In this document: piece by piece, positions 35,930 through 47,858 of the stretch
Layout: each line of letters starts with the position of its first letter
Numbering within the stretch: the first letter of the stretch is position 1
Assembly (NCBI GenBank): GCA_905182995.1
Contig: CAJJDP010000077.1
Coordinates: 62,001-126,000, forward strand
Source: Paramecium octaurelia
Taxonomy: Eukaryota > Ciliophora > Oligohymenophorea > Peniculida > Parameciidae
DNA length: 64,000 bases
Reading direction: 5' to 3'
The notes under the pieces: model-generated
Seen by the model: the letters and a program-made list of their open reading frames with translations, nothing else
What the model was told of the DNA's origin: nothing
The model's database searches: none
Position numbers and translations under genes: made by a program

Positions 35930-36988
35930 ATGTTAAAAAGTTAATCAACAGAACTATTTGTCAGTCCTGAGGAATTACAGAGAATCACATTCTTTGCCAC
36001 TCAAAATCAACGGAACAGCCATAAATCCAATATCCCGGCTGCAAAACAGGAGGAATACACCTTTAAGCCTCAAGTAAGAAATAATGGGACAATAAATCGT
36101 AGATCAACAAGAAATCAGCCACCATCCAAAGAACAGTTGATGATCTCTTAAGATGGAATGAAAGGAAATCACAAAGATTGCAACAGTGCTATGATGATAC
36201 TGTAAATGTGCATTCCAATCAATTAGACATAAGAATTGTAATAGAATGCCAACCGCTTGACTCACGAAGTTGACACAAATTAGCCGAGTGTTTTCGAAAG
36301 ATTGTATGTAGTAAGGAAGAGTAATGAAACCATTTAATGTAAATGTTCCCTTGCAATTCATTTATAATTAGAGACCACAAAGCGTAATACCTCAGACTCG
36401 CATCCTTACTTCACCAAGAATATGTCCAACACTCTTTACTCTGAATACAAAAAGTAAATCAGTGGCTCTCCAGAATAATAAGAGAGCGAATGCCAACAAG
36501 TCTAAGAACAAGAAGTACCAACTCCTCAAAAAGTGTGTCTGCCCAACAGATTCTATTTTGATCAATCAGAACAACAACAACAACTAAATACCGAACCTGA
36601 GGTATCATATTGTGTGCCATTTTATAGCCCAAAGTCACAATACCATAGCACATGTTTGTAGATTTTAGATAACAAATCAAATAGATTAATGAGGAACCAG
36701 AACCAGTACCTTCCAAAAAACCTTTGAATAAGAAGGAGATTGATCTGATGGTAGAGAGGTAAAGTGTGCTTAATCCCTACAATTAGAATGAACAATTGGC
36801 TTCAAAAAAGAAATTATAAGGTCTAAGAACAATGGGATAGACAAATCCAAAATGAATCCAACGAATGTACTTTCTATCCAAAACTTAGCTGCGTCAAACA
36901 ACCAAAAGCACAGCAATCTATACAAAATTCTCAAAGAGTTTCATAACAATCCTCATATTCCAATTTATTCAGAAGCAAGAACAATTGA
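35930..36988 (+). CDS. hypothetical protein with TFKPQ-type motifs
   Basis: ATG 35930 (preceded by an in-frame TGA) begins MLKSQSTELFVSPEELQR. The protein is polar and Gln/Lys/Ser-rich. It contains EEYTFKPQVRNNG near residue 55, a PSVFERLY segment near 120, a second ERMNNWLQKRNYKVQEQW segment near 280, and NECTFYPKLS near the C-terminus. Introns of 26 nt (near 36601) and 28 nt (near 36754) are supported; a 33-nt intron near 36340 is possible. Final length is about 320-335 aa. The same CTFKPQ and ERLY elements occur in the convergent gene at 37038-38491, so the two may belong to one protist family, often seen in ciliary or cytoskeletal proteins. No function can be named. Confidence 0.72.
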
Positions 36989-37037
36989 TATTTTATCTAT
37001 TTCATTATATATATAAGTATTATAAATAATCGGTTCA

Positions 37038-38491
37038 TCACTAATCCTCCGCCTCCGATTCTGATATTACACTACTTATTACAATATTAATACCTTGTCA
37101 AGTTCTCCTTAACTTAATTCACCAATAAATCATAATCTTGCAATGCCACTCCCCACACTTTACAAAATGACTTCACCACTTCTTCCACATTGTCACTCCT
37201 TCTCAATGCCAACCTCCCAACCTTGCTAGGACCTATCTTTATGTCAATATAAAGGATTGGAATTTCCTTTTAAACCTTGCCTCTCTGTAACATGTCTGGT
37301 GGAATAAAAGCCATCCTTTTCACTTTTTCGTACTTCTCCCCACTTGGCTTATGGTTTAATTGTATTTCTTTCAAATGTCTTTGATCATTTGCTCTTCTCA
37401 ATCTCTCAACTGCCTAACCATAGCCATTGACTCCAACTTGCTCCATATCTGGCATACACCCATTTATTTAAGGTTAAAATGAGCATTTACTAAATTCCTA
37501 GTCTTACTTCTCAATTTCATTTAATTTAATCTATTCTTCCACCTCCTATCTTGTCTTCACTTTATACAACCTCTCAACCACATTAGGTAATTCCTTCCTA
37601 GATATTATTTATGGCTTGAAAGTGCATTCTTTCATTTCCTCAGTTTCCTACTCCAATTTCAGCTAATTTATTTTTTAATTCGATTATTATTTCTTCCTAT
37701 AGAGTTAAGTCACTTTACTATCTGTTGATCTTTATGAATGCTAAGATTCTTGATTTTCTCTTTTGCATGACTCCCGCAACAATGCTTCACTAATTGGGTT
37801 GATACTTGGTTTGAATGTATGTGTTTTCTCATATGTATCAATTAGATTTTATGCTAGATTAGCTTTTAAATAGCCTGTTTTAGCACCCGAAAGTCTTGTT
37901 TTTTGATACTGCTAAAATTCCTAGCAAAATCTCAAAATAGATTCATGATCAACTTGTTTTTCTAAAATCTTCTCCAAGTAGTCTATCATAAGAGATGCTG
38001 ACTTTGCTGGCTCCAAATTGTTTGGGTCTTAGATGATTCTAAAAAAACAAAAAGCTGCTTGAATATCCGCGTATTCCTCCCCTTGTGATACTATTGCAAA
38101 TGCCTTCTCATGTAAATCAATTTCTAATTGCCTAAGAGTAATCGTTAATTTATAAACCTTTATGATTGACTGTTGAGTCCCTAAACTTCCATTTCATAAT
38201 TTTAATCGTATGATATCGCTTGGAATATATCTAACATTGTAAAAATCCTTCCCATTTATTAAATATTCACTTAACCTTCGTTTTTCTCATCTACTTCTTA
38301 CATTATCTAAATTTACTAATTTCAAATACCTCATTTAATTTTTACTCCAAACGAGTTGCCAATAGCTTTGTACTTGATTAACTCATTAATTTTTATTAAC
38401 TAAGTGCTTACTTATCATTTTTGTTTGATTTATTATTTTTTGAACATATTTGCTCGATAAGTTCTCGTTCCCTTTCCGATAAATTTATCAT
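37038..38491 (-). CDS. EF-hand and CTFKPQ-motif protein
   Basis: 461 aa in four exons; introns of 26, 23 and 19 nt give exact frame closure. Residues of about 55-85 read EIMQEVDEKNEGQVNIQQM, a calcium-binding-like EF-hand loop. The central region is helical (SASLMIDYLEKILEKQVDHE). Repeated elements follow: THTFKPSINP, ECTFKPQIISRKELPNVVER and KCSFQPQING, each next to an RLY/KV helix. The last 90 residues form a compact domain (PILYIDIKIGPSKVGRLALR, VVKSFCKVWGVALQDYDLL) and an acidic tail. This final domain resembles one found in many flagellar or ciliary protist proteins, so a ciliary role is a reasonable guess only. It converges with the previous gene, 49 bp apart. Confidence 0.78.
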
Positions 38492-38812
38492 TATTGTTAT
38501 TTATTATTTTTAATTTGTTTATTAAACATAATCAAAATTAACTAACTATTCCTAAATTGGACTCCCTATTGTAAACCTCAGCTCAGATGATCCAAATAAC
38601 ATTTATTAATTATTTTGCTATTTTCTCATTCCTCCATCCTTATTGATCTCTCTTAAAAATGATAATAAATTCAAAACTATGAATTAAATATCAATTATTA
38701 TGTTTGACACAGGACAGAAACCATTTTATTTGCTAATTTTTGTAATAATTATATGGTTATAAGAATCTTAAAAATTATATAATAAATATGTAAACATCTT
38801 TTTCATTAATAT
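38492..38812. other. intergenic region
   Basis: About 320 bp of AT-rich DNA between two minus-strand genes. Frames here happen to lack TGA for a long way, but composition is non-coding. Nothing recognised. Confidence 0.4.
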
Positions 38813-40090
38813 TCCCTTTCTTATAGGCTCTTATTAGAATGGTACTTGATAATATATATAAGATAGGAATACCATTTCACTAATTGATTTTTATGATCCC
38901 ATCGATTTGGTTTATTTTTACATCATTTTGCCTGTTTTATCATATTGATCGATAAATTCTTAATTCTCATTCTCGTCTTCAGTCTCTGGTTCAATTAACT
39001 GTTATATTAATCGATATATTTACTTCAGATATATGAATTCTTCTATCTATAAATTCTTCATCTGGCAAGACTTCTTTAAAAATTCTCTTTCTGTCTTCTA
39101 AATCCATTCCATAGAGATTTTCTGCCTTGACGATATCTTCTGGAGGAACTTATACTCCATCCAGATTTCTTAAACCTGGCAATTTGTATAAGACTTGCCA
39201 TCTATAATATCGTCTGTTTTATATTGGGTTGTAACATAGATCAAGAACACTAAGAAATACTAGATTTTCCAGATATGACAACTCTTTTATCCTTGAAATC
39301 TTATTATTTGCCATTCTCAATTCTCTGACTGAGATAAGATCAACGATTCCATTTAGACTCTTAATTTAATTTTGAGAGAGTTCAAGTTTCCTCAACTTTG
39401 GTAATTAAGTCAAACCATCCAGGATTGTAATTTCATTCCCAAATAGATCCAATTCGGTCAGATTCATTCCGTCTAAATTTTCAATATGATCAATATGGTT
39501 GTTAGCCAATTTCAAAACTTACAAGTACTTGTTTTTTTGAACTCCTTCTATTTGTCTAATCTTGTTATAAGAGAGATTCAAATAGCGAAGAAAACGATGG
39601 CAACTGAGGTCTGGAATAACTTCAATTTCATTGTTACTGCAATCTACATCCATTATTTGCAATGGGATGTGCCTGGTATACAATAATCAAATACTTTAAG
39701 TCCAATAATTTTGTCAATCTGTTATTGCTAGCCTTTAGAGTAATGATATATTTCAATCCATTTAATGGTTTCAGAGACTTAATAGAGTTATTACTAACAT
39801 CGATGTGTTAAAGATGTTTGAATTTCTCAATCCCCTAATCATAATAGATATGTGAGTAATACATGTAAACTAGTTATGTCTAAATTATTTGCCATGAAAC
39901 TCAAATATGCATAATGTTATCCTTCAGCAGTTTTACCATATGTAGTTAGTGCCTTCTTTAACACATCTTCTGAAATTGGTTGTTTCACTTCTTTTTGTTT
40001 ACCAGCCTATTCTTAAGCAAAAGAAAACGAAGAAAGAGAGACCTAATAAAGTTTTTCCTTATAAAAGGTGTCCTTAATTAAATGTGTCAT
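38813..40090 (-). CDS. LRRC23: leucine-rich-repeat protein, LRRC23-like
   Basis: The N-terminal PISEDVLKKALTTYGKTAEG, followed by YAYLSFMANNLDITSL, matches the start of LRRC23, a radial-spoke-associated ciliary protein. About eight LRR units follow (LQHIDVSNNSIKSLKPLNG, LKYIITLKASNNRLTKL, and others). The LRR cap reads NRRYYRWQVLYKLPGLRNLD. The C-terminus is an acidic, Glu-rich tail. Introns include a 28-nt one after SLH, one after LLDLK, a 25-nt one near 39025 and probably a 28-nt one near the end, which sets the stop at 38813-38815; the last is less sure. A motile ciliate needs radial-spoke proteins, so the context is sensible. Confidence 0.78.
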
Positions 40091-40589
40091 TTTTATATTA
40101 CTTTATTGATAATATAAGAATAAAATAAAATACTCAATTGATTAAATATTACGAATAAAACAGTTATCCAAAGTGGATAACCAATACTTTGGATAATTGG
40201 TTATTCAAAGATTTATAGAAACCCAACTATTTATTGATTGCATAAATATTATTTGGCGAAATTTTTGGTTATTAGTATTCGATAAACACATAAATTTTGT
40301 GATTATTATTATAATTACAGATGCATTGAAGCTGATTATGATATGAAAGATTACTAAAATAGGCAGCGATTAAGTAATTTTGGATTGAATAATGTTATAT
40401 TTGATGTTTTATTGAAGATTTCAATCATTTATTAATTCGACTTTAATTATATCTTTCTTCTTATTGAAATTTCAATAAGTTTTAAGACTCTTCCTCACTT
40501 TTTTTATCGACATTGAAATCAAATTTAAATTTATTAATTTTGAATATATATAACTTTTAATCCATATAATTATTATTTAATAAAATATC
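40091..40589. other. intergenic region with inverted repeats
   Basis: About 500 bp separating two minus-strand genes. It contains the nested inverted repeats listed separately and otherwise AT-rich sequence with no gene. Confidence 0.45.
40163..40196. repeat. nested inverted repeats
   Basis: GTTATCC (40163-40169) and GGATAAC (40175-40181) form a perfect 7-bp inverted repeat with a 5-nt loop. The overlapping TTATCCAAAG (40164-40173) and CTTTGGATAA (40187-40196) form a perfect 10-bp inverted repeat with a 13-nt spacer. A further GGTTATTCAAAG follows. The site lies 70 bp upstream of the LRRC23-like start, so it could be a protein-binding site or a hairpin. Confidence 0.6.
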
Positions 40590-42700
40590 TCAATCTTGCT
40601 TTTAATTTGATTAAATCTTAGATTTGAATAACTTATATCCTAAATACAAGATAGCTGAGCCAGCCAAGGCTGATATTATTCCTTCTTTTGACTTGATTCC
40701 GCTCTTCATCATGAATGAAGAAGCACTAGCAGCGACAGCAACAGAAACACTTAATACTCCAAGTTCTTAGGGCACTTACTTTAATATTTATGATGAAGTT
40801 GTATTAGTATTAATTTATGATCTAATTTATGATTATTATTCGACATTACTTTAAGGCAATAATGCTTCTTAATTTTCAACTTATTAAATTTGACTTTAAA
40901 CAAATTAAGGAACTTATTCTTATTTCGATGACTTATTCTCTTAATCTACATGTTATATTTCTACTTTAACAGCAGCCTCATGACTTACTTTTACAGTATT
41001 TTATTCAACTTATAGTTATGGCTTTTGTTCAATAACTTCTCTTTTCTCAACATTAATTATTTCATGAGATGGTTGATTCTCAATATGAGTTTGAGCTTAT
41101 TATATAACATGAACCTTTTCTTCTTCTTGAACCAATTGTATTTATTGTTACTTTGCTTCCACCTTAACTATTTATTAAGGTTCAGAACTAGCTTTATTTT
41201 GGTTAACCTAAATTTCTGTTTAGGGAGCTTTGACAGAAAATTGAGTCTAATCCTAATATTCAATAGTTGCTTATGGTTTATGTTCAATAGAGTGTGTTTG
41301 TTAGGTTTGAACTGTGTTAACATCTGGACGTGGTTGAACCTATTGGATGAATTGATTGACCTATAGATTAACTACAGGGTGTTCAAGGAGAGTTGTAGTT
41401 TATGAGTTAATTGGAATTTCAACCTAAGGACATTTCTCTACTTGAGTCTCTAAGTTTCTTGATTCCAAATTGATTTCTTGTTTTGAAACTTCTTAGAGAA
41501 CTTGTAGTTACACAGCTGGTACTTCTTATATGTAAACACTTTCATTTTACTTTTCTGTTTACACTTTTGTACTCTTCTCTGTCACAACTTTAGTTTAATG
41601 ATTTTAAATTTCAACTTAAGCTTAGCTTTGATTTTCCGATTTCTGTATGATTACCTCTTATTTATTTTATGGCTATTTCTCTACTTCAATTTGTTAGTGT
41701 TGTTCTATGTGTATTTTTGGTTAGATTTCAATATGAGTTTATTCCACTTATTTTTCCATTTTTTATTCCTAGACTCTTTCCAAAATGACTTCATCATTTT
41801 ACTTCTTCAAATTAGTTTATGGAGCACCTTCTATAAGTACTTGATCATTTTATTTTTCCACAACAACAGGAGCCTATACATTCAAAACAACTTCTTGTTA
41901 TTAAGCCTAAGTATTAGCAGGTTACTATTTTGGAGCCTCTTAGTGTTGTTAAACTTCTTTTTATTTAATTGGGCTTGAGACTATGGGTTTTGAAGAGGGT
42001 TTCATTGTATTTTCATTTTTAGAATCAGGTACAGATTATGTTTGCAACTTGAGTTCTTCAATTTAATGTTATGGTTCATTTTCATTTTATCCTTGAGATT
42101 AGTTTACTTATTAATGATCTTGATTTGTGAGACTGTCTACTTATAATTTAGAAGTTCCAGAACTAATAGTTCCTACTTTTTCCTGTTAATGTTGTTAATT
42201 CTCTTAGAATGTCTACTAGATTTAAGTATTAGATATATCTTCTTAAGAAACTTCTTAAGAGACCTACTCCTAAGGCTACTAAACTTCTTCTTATGTTTTA
42301 ATTGGCTATACTTGTGCCTCTGTGATGCTATCCTGTTATTGTTATTATTACACATCTCCAAACTAGTTTTGGTCATTCTTCTCTTCTTTTGTTGTTTCCT
42401 AATGAGAATTATGAATATTTTATTATTGATCCTATTATTATTATTATGTAATAGAATTTTAAATTTAAACTTATTCTTGTGCTTATTCCTTATTTTCCAC
42501 TTTCTATGTTTATTCTTGAGCCTATTCGATGCTTTAATCTGAAATAAATTAAAATTACTACTTTATTCATTTTTAATTTCCTAATCCTCTACTTTTTTAT
42601 CTATGTCTTGAGCAGATTCTATTTGATCATCTTATTCATTTTGATCTGTGTTTTTTTCTTATTTATTTTTTGTATTTTATCTCTTATTTTTTCTTGGCAT
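40590..42700 (-). CDS. glutamine-rich low-complexity protein with C-terminal membrane anchor
   Basis: 695 aa in two exons around a 23-nt intron near the N-terminus. It starts MPRKNKRQNTKNKQEKNTD. The next 600 residues are a low-complexity mix of Gln, Glu, Val, Thr and Pro with irregular units such as QQPANTQAQQQEVVLNVQAP and IEVEKQPQNKQEVIIQKSE. Most Gln are TAA/TAG codons. The C-terminal 60 residues change abruptly to LGVLSVSVAVAASASSFMM, then GIISALAGSAILYLGYKLF, two hydrophobic segments ending in a basic tail. This suggests a tail-anchored protein exposing a long disordered domain. The antisense strand shows large Leu/Phe-rich frames that are pure shadows. No homologue is recognised. Confidence 0.82.
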
Positions 42701-42721
42701 AGAAATTAAATTTATTACTAA

Positions 42722-43248
42722 TCACTTAATTCCCATTAATAAAATTTATAGTAAAATAACTCTTATATATTGTAAAACTAAGTCATCACAATCAAAATTA
42801 ATATAAATGTATTTTGAATAATATAAACCCCGTAATTTTAACCAATTATTTACTTTGACTTTCGTTCCTCCAAACTTACTCTACTATACATAACCACGTA
42901 GGCCTACCACATTTAAGCTTTGTATTTTAATGCACTTTAACAACTTCCTCATTCCCTTTTTTTTCTTCATCATCGCAGTAAAATCGTCCTAAATAATCCT
43001 ACCAGCATTGTTTATATAAAAATATCTATCTGACTAAAATTATCGATTGCTTATTTGATCAGCATTCAAAATAGCCCTCATAATTAGTAATTATAATACC
43101 TCTACTTAAATACCTTATCGAAGTAATTATTATATTTACAATTAGATTTTTTGCTCTATATTACATTCTACTATTATTTGAATCTATAGCGGAATCTATA
43201 ATTTAATATATTTGATTGATTCCAGTACTTAAAATAATTATATATCAT
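42722..43248 (-). CDS. hypothetical protein
   Basis: Two exons around a 23-nt intron (ending TATGAG, near 43085) give about 167 aa. It is basic and Tyr/Asn-rich in the first half (YFKYWNQSNILNYRFRYRF). The second half reads ADQISNRQFQSDRYFYINNA, MMKKKKGMRKLLKCIKIQ and FGGTKVKVNNWLKLRGLYY. No signal peptide or known domain. The intron ends in GAG rather than TAG, so the join is moderately supported. Confidence 0.55.
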
Positions 43249-43341
43249 ATGCACTTACTGCAATAAGAAAATTTGGTTCTCCTTTCAGCAAAGAAGAGCA
43301 TAATAGATATGAATAATAAACTTTCAATATTATAATGAATC

Positions 43342-44124
43342 TCATTCTTAAATAGCCTTAGCTAATACAACAGTTGAAAATGACACTTCGTTTGGATCTC
43401 GCTCAAAGAACTTTTGAATTACTTTAGACACATCAGCTAAAAATGTTTCTGGAGTGGATTTACCATGATTGATGGGAAATTACTATTTCATTTAAGATTG
43501 TAGTTTACTTTACAGCCATCTAATTCATAGATATCACCATCCTTTAATACAAAGGCTACGAAATGACGATTGATATCATCACAGCAAGCGCTTTCCCCTT
43601 ATTAGACAGCCTCTTTGTGAACCTGTTTCACCTCTTTAGCCTATTTTAATGCTTATCCAATTTCCTAAGGAGTCTTCCCTTAGGCGTTCTTTTTAAAATC
43701 TGCCAAATAGCTCCCCTCTTGAATGATGGCATTGTCAGCATTAAGAGCCACATGAACCATGGCGATTGTGCCACAAGCATTCATAGCAAACTACTTCATA
43801 TAGAAAAGATTTGGAGAAACATGTTAACTAAATACATCCACAGACGATACCCTTTCTCTTAAATTTAAGCTGCTTCCTATTCTACAAATTGCTTTGTGTT
43901 TTCTTTGAGTGGAAAATTAAACAAAACTCCATAGATTGGTTAGGGAATCATCTCGAAAGCCCAATCTTCAAATCCCAGCAGATCATGGAATTAGGCTAGT
44001 TCCAAATTAATGCCTTGTTTTGTTAATGGTGATAAGATATACCCAGTTTGATTGCTTATTCGTTCATGACTTGAGGATTGGATTCAAGAGGCATCCAATT
44101 ATCATCTTCTTATTCGGCATCCAT
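43342..44124 (-). CDS. UCHL3: ubiquitin C-terminal hydrolase, UCH-L3 type
   Basis: A small cysteine deubiquitinase that trims ubiquitin C-terminal adducts. The N-terminus reads WMPLESNPQVMNE, then INLELAQFHDLLGFEDWAFE. The catalytic Cys lies in FAMNACGTIAMVHVALN, the His in DDINRHFVAFVLKDG, and the Asp in GDIYELDGCK. The C-terminus (FFERDPNEVSFSTVVLAKA) matches UCH-L3. A 26-nt intron (GTAAAC...AAATAG) separates ELDGCK from FPINHGKS; one or two others occur near the N-terminus. All catalytic residues are present, so it should be active in the cytosol. Start at 44124 gives MDAEQEDDNW, close to the usual N-terminus. Confidence 0.92.
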
Positions 44125-44214
44125 TCAAATTGATTATATTATTTATTATTATATTACCCAAAGATTTAAGCAAATATGTATTTGAAATATGTATTCATGT
44201 TTGATCAATTTAAT

Positions 44215-45800
44215 TTTTTGAAAGAATCTAATTTAGTTTAACTCTTGATCTAATCAATTCTCCCCAACACCCCAAGAGTCACATAATCTTGTTTGTTAGA
44301 CATCCAACCAGCAGTCATAATGGTCATTTTGTTGATGTGTTTTAGGACATTCTTAGCCTTTTAATTGTTAACCTTGGTAGTTTAAGATTCACACCCAACT
44401 TCATCCATCTGCTATTCTGTTATATTATTCATAGTAGTCTAGATGGAACCCAGAGGGATATCAGTTGGACTAGTCTGAATACTGCAAATTTGAGATTACA
44501 ATTCGTCAATTATCATAATCTATTTTGACAATTTATCTTAGTAATCCTGATTGATTATATCTATTTCCTTCACTTTGTTTTCTTCCACATCTACCAACTA
44601 TTATTTCAATTCAGTAATATGGACTATCATTTATTCTTGTTCCTCCTTCAATTTTCTGTTTTGCTGAGATGCATCATCAATAACCTTCTTCAATTCTAGG
44701 ATCTCCTCACTATATTTAACCATGAGCTATGTTAATTAGTCCTAAATATTCGCATCGTTCTCTAGTTGTCGATTCAACCCATCAACCTTCCAATGGTCAC
44801 TATCCTTTGACGAATTTAAGTCCTGTTAGCCAACTTCAATGTCACTCTCCTTATTGAAGATCTTATAGAAATCACTTAACTATTATTGCATGTCAGCAAT
44901 TATGCGCGTCTTTGTCTCTAATATCTCATCTCTTAATTGTAATTCTACATATATTGGGGATTAGTACCTTATTCTAAGAAAGTAATTTGATCATCACTAT
45001 TAAGTTGAGCATTCTTGTTTTTTTGGTTAGCTTATGTCTGACATCTACTTCTAGTTCTAATGTTCCTTGGATGTTCATCATCTACAATAGCATTGACTTG
45101 ATTCTGAGAGTCGTCATATTGACATCCAAAATCAATTGAAGGAGGCTTCTTATTAATTTATTAATTTTCGGCTTATTAATTGATTTCAGTATTAAATTGA
45201 CATGAAAAGTCTTGTTTAAGAGACTATTCCTTTTAGAGTTGAAGAGTCAGTTGGATCTGCGTGGAAATTGTATTCTACTGAGCGCGTTTACTGCTCAATA
45301 ATTTGATCTCATCGATTACAGATATGTTAGATTCATTATGATCTTGAACCAATTCATTCAGACCTTGAAACATCATGTATTATTTCTGCGATTCAGTTTG
45401 GCATTCCTAATTAACAAATGTACATTGTAGTTTGGATTGCTATAATTATGACATGTATTGAGATAGTCCCACTCCTGTGAATTATTGTTCTTTGTCGTCA
45501 TTCTCTGTGTTCTCCCTCGGAAAGCTCATCTTACTTGAATAAGCTGTTTGACTATCGTTTAGTTTTTGCTGTGTTTTCATTATATTAGTATTTTGTATAG
45601 ACTAAGCTATGGAACTATTGTTTTCATCCTGCTATTATTTTCTTTCTAAAATGTTATTCGATAATACATTAGTACTTTTCCAAATACCGTTCCAACTTGT
45701 TTTTGCTTGCACTGGATTCCAGATTACCTTTAATGGCAGAGGAAGGTTTTTAGTGTACTTTGGAATTCTTTGAATTTTCCTGGAGACGATTGCTTTTCAT
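44215..45800 (-). CDS. coiled-coil protein
   Basis: About 510 aa from ATG 45800 to TGA 44215-44217, with a 22-nt intron (near 45650) and a 23-nt intron (near 44955), and perhaps one more. The N-terminus is Lys/Ser/Asn-rich. A middle region has QTQANQKNKNAQLNSDDQIT. The second half is a long coiled coil (MVKYSEEILELKKVIDDASQ, ITELKQQLVDVEENKVKEID, QDYQDKLSKQIMIIDELQSQ). The end reads NKMTIMTAGWMSNKQDYVTL, less helical. No domain with known function. Possibly a basal-body or cytoskeletal component, but only composition supports this. Confidence 0.72.
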
Positions 45801-45891
45801 GAAGACGTCTTGGAGAGTTCCCAAAACATCCTATTTTGAAACATGATATTGCATATTGAAATCACAAATATAAAATTAATATCATAATTAT

Positions 45892-46185
45892 TCTGTAATA
45901 TAATGAACTTGTATTGAGATTATTAAACAAGATTGAAGAATATATTAAAATTAATTCATTCTTTATCGAATTTCAGTATAACTTAATTTAAGATTTATAA
46001 CATAATTTATCTCACTCATAAAATACGTAACTGGGATAAGATTTCCACTCTCAATTGTCCATTTTGGATTTGAACTCCTTGATTCCATCCTTCCCATTTA
46101 GGTAAATTATTCATAATTCAAATATTCCACATTCCATTCCAAAATATCTTTCTCATCTAATCCTACTAATCTCATTCCTAGTATG
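45892..46185 (-). CDS. possible small hypothetical protein
   Basis: The frame from ATG 46185 reads MRLVGLDEKDILEWNVEYLN, then ESRSSNPKWTIESGNLIPV and YFMSEINYVINLKLSYTEI. It is open further upstream, so exons may be missing. A second frame of the same strand also looks coding here (MRKIFWNGMWNIQIMNNLPK). The true model is unresolved; it is listed because both readings argue for a gene between 45890 and 46340. Confidence 0.35.
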
Positions 46186-46347
46186 TCCTGTTCTAGACAC
46201 ACAAGACTTGAGGTTTTATCAAAATCTTAGATTTTCCTAAGTTTGTTTGTCCAATGCTTAATTTATATTTATAAACGACTTTCAAAAAAGAGCAAATGAA
46301 TTTACAAGAAAGATGTAGTTCTAAGAAAAGGAATAAATATATTTCTA

Positions 46348-46832
46348 TCATTTATAATAATGCTCTTTTAATTCCTAAATTTGAATTCGCCTTATCATAT
46401 CCATTTGTTTCTTGATGAAAGCCTGTTTCTAAGTGTTCTTTTAATTATAAGGTGACTTCAGGAGTTGGAGAAGTTTATTTGATTATTGAGGTCTCTTCTT
46501 AGAAGGACTCCTTGCACTGTTTGGATTTCTCAATCCCTTTTCTACTTGAATTTAACCAGCCCTAGGACTACCTGGCCTTGTAGATAGAGGAGTCACATAC
46601 TTAAAACCCTTTTTCACTTCTGGCAGCGTATCTCTGCTGGGCTTGCTTGTCTCCTAGAATGTAGAGATTCCAATTATACCTGGGTCGAACCTGAGATAAG
46701 TGATGAAACCTTCTCCTGCTTATCTTCACCATAAAATTAAAGACTCAATTTCTTGTAAAATTGGTCGATCTCATTATCAATATTGTTATCTTGATCAAAG
46801 CTATGAAGGGAAAAATGTTCATCATCTGACAT
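46348..46832 (-). CDS. small Ser/Pro/Lys-rich hypothetical protein
   Basis: Two exons around a 26-nt intron (GTATAATTGG...TTCTAG) give about 150 aa. It begins MSDDEHFSLHSFDQDNNIDN, with an acidic N-terminal part, then a basic Pro/Ser-rich segment (KYVTPLSTRPGSPRAGQIQV, NPNSARSPSKKRPQQSNKLL) and a helical C-terminus (IKKQMDMIRRIQIQELKEHY). SP and TP sites suggest phosphorylation. No family recognised. Confidence 0.65.
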
Positions 46833-46855
46833 TTTTTTGTAAAATAAATTATTAA

Positions 46856-47266
46856 TCACTACTTTAGTTTCTTAGCCTAGTAGTGTGCCTCCTTGTCCAA
46901 TTGACTTCATATAGCAGTACTGTCTCCAGCTAACTTTTTTAATGAATGGAACTTGATGCTTAGGATCTCAATTATCCAATACCATGAGTGATATCAAACT
47001 TCATGAGTCCCTCTCCTTATAAATTCATATACTATCTCCAGATACTTGGAATAAATGTTTTTGAGATCTCTCACTAAATTTCTACATTGGTTGCATCTCT
47101 TCTCTAAATTCTATATTTTGATCATAATTGATAATCACTTGGAGTTCAGCAATTAGTCAGTAGATAATTTATAAATTCATTGAAACTTCCTAAAATTGCT
47201 CCTTGATATTCAAAAAAAATCAATATATATCAATTGATAAGCTTGATGGAGATTTTCAACATACAT
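46856..47266 (-). CDS. hypothetical helical protein, gene model uncertain
   Basis: Coding-like stretches on the minus strand read MYVENLHQAYQLI, then MIKIQNLEKRCNQCRNLVRD and LKNIYSKYLEIVYEFIRRG, then LDKEAHYQAKKLKQ before TGA at 46856-46858. They need two or three short introns; one join leaves an in-frame TGA unexplained. The product would be about 115 aa of coiled coil. The stop is 23 bp from the start of the next gene on the same strand. Confidence 0.4.
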
Positions 47267-47858
47267 GGTGTATTTCCCTAATTTCACTTTAATTTAAGTG
47301 ATTTAGACTTCCGAATAGTTAGAATAGATGTTTTGTATCGAAAACAATTGAAAATATAGTACTCATATATTTTCTATAGATAAATACATATTTTATTACT
47401 TAATTATAAATATCAAAGCTTTAATCTCTCTTCTTTAGACATCCAATGTGTGTGTGGTTAGTACAAACTCTTTTCAAAAATGATGTAATGGAAATTATAG
47501 AATACACTTATAATTTAATATCTATTAAACCTAACTGTAGATCCAAGATTTAAATAGATATTATAAGCGACATAAATATTATATTCAAGATAAGATAAGA
47601 TATCAGTATTTATAAGAGAATAGAGTATCCTTAGGTATGAAAATTGGATATTAAGACATGTTATGGCTCTAGAGACTGAAATAGAAGTATGGCTTGTCTA
47701 TTGTATGTTATTTCAATTTTAATTAGGTGGTCTCAATTATTCAGAAACTCTGGAAAATTCAAACGGTGTATGATGAATTATTTAGCTTAACTTATTTAAT
47801 GAATTTTAATATTGTAACATTTGAATTTATAATTAAGTTTTAAGAAAATTAATTAAAA
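47267..47858. other. intergenic region
   Basis: About 590 bp with no coherent gene. Some + strand open stretches are short and end in TGA. No repeat or RNA gene recognised. Confidence 0.4.

Noticed and set aside
41025-42542. Long Leu/Phe-rich + strand frames that look like multi-span membrane proteins
   Set aside because: They are the antisense of the Gln/Glu-rich gene at 40590-42700: CAA/TAA/GAA codons read backwards give Leu and Phe. They have no proper starts, introns or Gln TAA/TAG codons.
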